Program-made: the position numbers and the translations under genes | Assembly (NCBI GenBank): GCA_013811855.1 | Contig: JACCUL010000449.1 | Location: 1 to 6,526 of the forward strand | DNA: 6,526 bases | Reading direction: 5' to 3' | Source: Acidimicrobiia bacterium | GTDB taxonomy: Bacteria > Actinomycetota > Acidimicrobiia > Acidimicrobiales > Ilumatobacteraceae | Notes under the pieces: model-generated | Seen by the model: only the letters and a program-made list of their open reading frames with translations | Databases searched by the model: none | What the model was told of the DNA's origin: nothing | Part shown: positions 4,748 to 6,526 of the stretch, piece after piece | Numbering within the stretch: position 1 is the first letter of the stretch | Layout: each line of letters starts with the position of its first letter

Positions 4748-5980
4748 GGCTGAGACGGGTCGGGTGGCGCGGATGTCGGGCGCCGACTTCGGGCGGTCGA
4801 AGGTCAAGCCGACGCTCTCGAACGCCGGCAACGTCGCCAACAGCGCCATGTCCTTGGTGTAGTGGGCGAGAAAGTGCTCGTACGCCGCCCGACGGAAGCG
4901 CTGGCGCAGGCCGTCGTCCCCGATCAGGCGCTGCAAGGCGTCGGCGAGCGCCTCGACGTCCAGTTGCGGAACGACGAGTCCCGTCTGCTCGTGCAGGACG
5001 ATCTCGCGTGCGCCGACCGTGTCGCAGGTCACCGCGACGCGACCGGTCGCCGCGGCCTCGATGAGCACGGTCGGCGTGCCCTCCGGATAGCGCGTCGGGT
5101 AGCACACGATGTCGGCCTGCTCGTAGACGGCCGGCATGCTCGGCTGGAAGCCGATGAAGCGCACGCAGGGGTTGGCCGCCTCGTAGGAGTCGATGTCCTC
5201 CTGCGTCACCCGGATCCACAGATGCGGCTCGACGGCACCGGTCAAGCGCATCTCGTGATCGACGCCGCGATCGCGCAGGGTGCCCGAGGCGGCGACCGCC
5301 TCGCGGATGCCCTTCGATTCGATCAGCCGGGCGGGGACGATGATGACCGGCCGCGGATTGCCGGCGTCCCCCTCGAAGAATGGGAAGACATCGGGGTCGA
5401 CGCCGCACCCCGGCGTGACGAAGAACTTGTCCGGGTCGGCCCGCAGCCGCCTCACCAGGAAGGCCTTGTCCTCGGTGTTGTGGTTGAGGCAGCGGCTCCG
5501 CCGCCCCGTCATGAGGAACGCGTACACGGCCAGGATGACGCCGCGGAAGACGCGGAACTGGGGCCCGGTGCCACCGAGGACGGGCCCCAGGCCGGTGACC
5601 AGGTAGAGGCTGCGCCGGCGCTGGAGGCGCAGCGGCACGCCGCAGCCGATGATCAGGTAGACGCTCCACATGAGGAACATCGCATCGGGGTGCCGGCGCC
5701 CGAGCCGGAAGCCGAGTGCCACGAGCCGCAGCAGGTCCCACGGCTTCATCTTCCCGCCGCGGACGTACGGCAGCGGCTCGACGTTCACCGACGGCGGCAG
5801 CTTGCGCCGGTACTGCTCGAAGATGTCGGCGCTGTCGGCGTTGAGCGGGCGCGACTGGGACGGCACGCTGGCGTAGATCGTGACCGTGTAGCCGTCGGCG
5901 TCGAGGTAGCGCACGACGTTGCCGAAGTCGTCGAGGTAGCGGGCCAGCTGGTGCGTCAGGATGACCACTTCCTTCTGCAT
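4739..5980 (-). CDS. Glycosyltransferase family 4 protein (GT-B fold)
   Basis: This is a 413-residue retaining glycosyltransferase of the GT4 type, transferring a sugar from an activated nucleotide donor, probably to a lipid-linked or surface glycan at the inner face of the membrane. The N-terminal Rossmann half begins EVVILTHQL (4-12). The link into the donor-binding half is PGCGVDPDVF (190-199), then VPARLIESKGI (215-225) and the donor-binding E-x7-E motif with E300 and E308 in YPEGTPTVLIEAAATG (298-313), followed by AREIVLHEQTGLVV (324-337). MFLMWSVYLIIGCGV (101-115) is hydrophobic and may touch the membrane, as in WbpH/PglA-like enzymes. The ATG at 5980 has a strong GAGAGGG 7 nt upstream. 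The divergent epimerase suggests a surface polysaccharide region. Sugar and acceptor cannot be read from sequence. Confidence 0.92.
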   Translation of the reverse strand: MQKEVVILTHQLARYLDDFGNVVRYLDADGYTVTIYASVPSQSRPLNADSADIFEQYRRKLPPSVNVEPLPYVRGGKMKPWDLLRLVALGFRLGRRHPDAMFLMWSVYLIIGCGVPLRLQRRRSLYLVTGLGPVLGGTGPQFRVFRGVILAVYAFLMTGRRSRCLNHNTEDKAFLVRRLRADPDKFFVTPGCGVDPDVFPFFEGDAGNPRPVIIVPARLIESKGIREAVAASGTLRDRGVDHEMRLTGAVEPHLWIRVTQEDIDSYEAANPCVRFIGFQPSMPAVYEQADIVCYPTRYPEGTPTVLIEAAATGRVAVTCDTVGAREIVLHEQTGLVVPQLDVEALADALQRLIGDDGLRQRFRRAAYEHFLAHYTKDMALLATLPAFESVGLTFDRPKSAPDIRATRPVSAEV

Positions 5981-6014
5981 GTGCGCACCCTCTCAGCTGG
6001 CGACGGAACGGGCG

Positions 6015-6045
6015 ATCATCCCACGGCCGGCGCCCGCGGTCGGTC
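6015..6045 (-). promoter_or_regulatory. Weak candidate promoter for the glycosyltransferase gene
   Basis: GATGAT (6015-6020), preceded by TGG as in an extended -10, lies about 17 nt from a poor -35, CCGACC. It would give a leader of about 30 nt carrying the good Shine-Dalgarno seen before 5980. Matches are partial, so this is tentative. Confidence 0.25.
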
Positions 6046-6062
6046 GAGGATGCCCGCAGGGC

Positions 6063-6068
6063 TACGGT
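6063..6068 (+). promoter_or_regulatory. Candidate -10 box for the epimerase gene
   Basis: TACGGT fits TANNNT and would start a transcript near 6075. That leaves about 20 nt of leader containing the GAGG Shine-Dalgarno (6081-6084) 9 nt before the ATG. No clear -35 is seen. Confidence 0.3.
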
Positions 6069-6093
6069 CCCGACGTCGACGAGGCTGCCGTGC

Positions 6094-6526
6094 ATGCGTG
6101 ACACCCCGCCAGGGCCGCGAGTCGCCGGCGGGCGCGCCGTGGTGACCGGAGCACAGGGGTTGCTCGGGCGGCACGTGACGAAGGCGCTGCTCGACGCAGG
6201 CGCCGACGCCGTGCTCGGTCTCGGCCGCTCCGCCCGCCACGACGATCGGTACACCCACGACCTCGCCTGGCTCGGACGGCGCGTCGCGGCGCCCCTTCCA
6301 GCGGAGTTGCGGCGATCGGCAGCCGATCCACGGTACGACTACCGGCCGCTCGATGTTCGCGACGTCACGGCGGTCGCCGATGCGGCGCGGGCGTTCGAGC
6401 CCGACATCGTCGTGCATGCCGCGGCCGCGCTCCGCGACGCGCCATGGGACGAGCTCCTCGCATCGAACGTCGAGGCGACGCTCGGTGTCGTCGGCGGATT
6501 CGCTGCCGCGCCCCGGCCACCGCGGA
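6094..6526 (+). CDS. NAD-dependent epimerase/dehydratase family protein (3' truncated)
   Basis: An open frame of 144 codons runs without a stop to the window end. It is the N-terminal part of an extended short-chain dehydrogenase/reductase that acts on nucleotide sugars or related substrates. The Rossmann dinucleotide-binding loop is VVTGAQGLLGRHV (16-28), with the GxxGxxG glycines at 19, 22 and 25. LDVRD (90-94) is the usual acidic segment near the adenine ring, and PDIVVHAAAALRD (106-118), then SNVEATLGVV, are the classic 'HxAA' and 'NVxGT' strands. The catalytic YxxxK lies beyond the window. The ATG at 6094 has GAGG 9 nt upstream; about 15 residues precede the first strand. It diverges from the glycosyltransferase across 113 bp, suggesting shared involvement in surface glycan synthesis. 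Epimerase, dehydratase and reductase cannot be told apart here. Confidence 0.88.
   Translation, partial: MRDTPPGPRVAGGRAVVTGAQGLLGRHVTKALLDAGADAVLGLGRSARHDDRYTHDLAWLGRRVAAPLPAELRRSAADPRYDYRPLDVRDVTAVADAARAFEPDIVVHAAAALRDAPWDELLASNVEATLGVVGGFAAAPRPPR

Noticed and set aside
4862..6145. 427-codon open frame on the plus strand
   Set aside because: It is antisense to the glycosyltransferase, with low-complexity composition and no recognisable domain.
4590..6254. 554-codon open frame on the minus strand
   Set aside because: It covers the glycosyltransferase in another frame, is Arg/Pro-rich without motifs, and also runs across the epimerase start. The GT4 frame has clear conserved motifs.

Overview
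The window is GC-rich, gene-dense bacterial DNA that reads as chromosomal core sequence from an actinobacterium. The main support is the minus-strand block read from 3345 down to 1: CDP-alcohol phosphatidyltransferase, gcvH, FHA protein, MerR regulator, bifunctional nuclease, second MerR regulator. From general knowledge this is the order of Mycobacterium tuberculosis Rv1822 (pgsA2), then Rv1826 (gcvH), Rv1827 (garA), Rv1828, Rv1829 and Rv1830. The DUF881 genes that sit between pgsA2 and gcvH in mycobacteria are missing, and the FHA protein starts with a zinc ribbon instead of the mycobacterial GarA N-terminus. Together these suggest a deeper or non-mycobacterial lineage, possibly Acidimicrobiia. 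That placement is inference.

Layout. Bases 1-209 (minus) hold the N-terminal part of a MerR regulator cut by the window edge. Bases 210-415 hold its promoter (a good TTGACG-17-TAGCGT pair), an untranslated leader of about 150 nt, and a hairpin behind the nuclease gene. Bases 416-2622 (minus) are a tight operon, gcvH - FHA - MerR (FtsR type) - bifunctional nuclease, with overlaps or 2-nt gaps at most junctions. Bases 2683-3345 (minus) encode the phosphatidyltransferase. It is divergent, across 49 bp, from a HIT-family hydrolase (3395-3820, plus). The HIT gene converges on a SRAP/HMCES gene (3828-4550, minus). Bases 4551-4738 are non-coding and hold a nested stem-loop. Bases 4739-5980 (minus) encode a GT4 glycosyltransferase, divergent from an NAD-dependent epimerase/dehydratase (6094 to the window end, plus, truncated).

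How the genes relate. The operon links one-carbon metabolism (GcvH), a probable kinase-controlled metabolic switch (GarA-like FHA protein) and a cell-division type regulator. SRAP guards abasic sites in DNA. The glycosyltransferase and epimerase look like the edge of a cell-surface polysaccharide region.

Four genes without a visible Shine-Dalgarno (gcvH, phosphatidyltransferase, HIT, SRAP) each have a TANNNT box 6-8 nt before the chosen start codon. This suggests leaderless transcription. I saw no mobile element, CRISPR array, tRNA or rRNA, and no clear sign of an undescribed multi-gene system.
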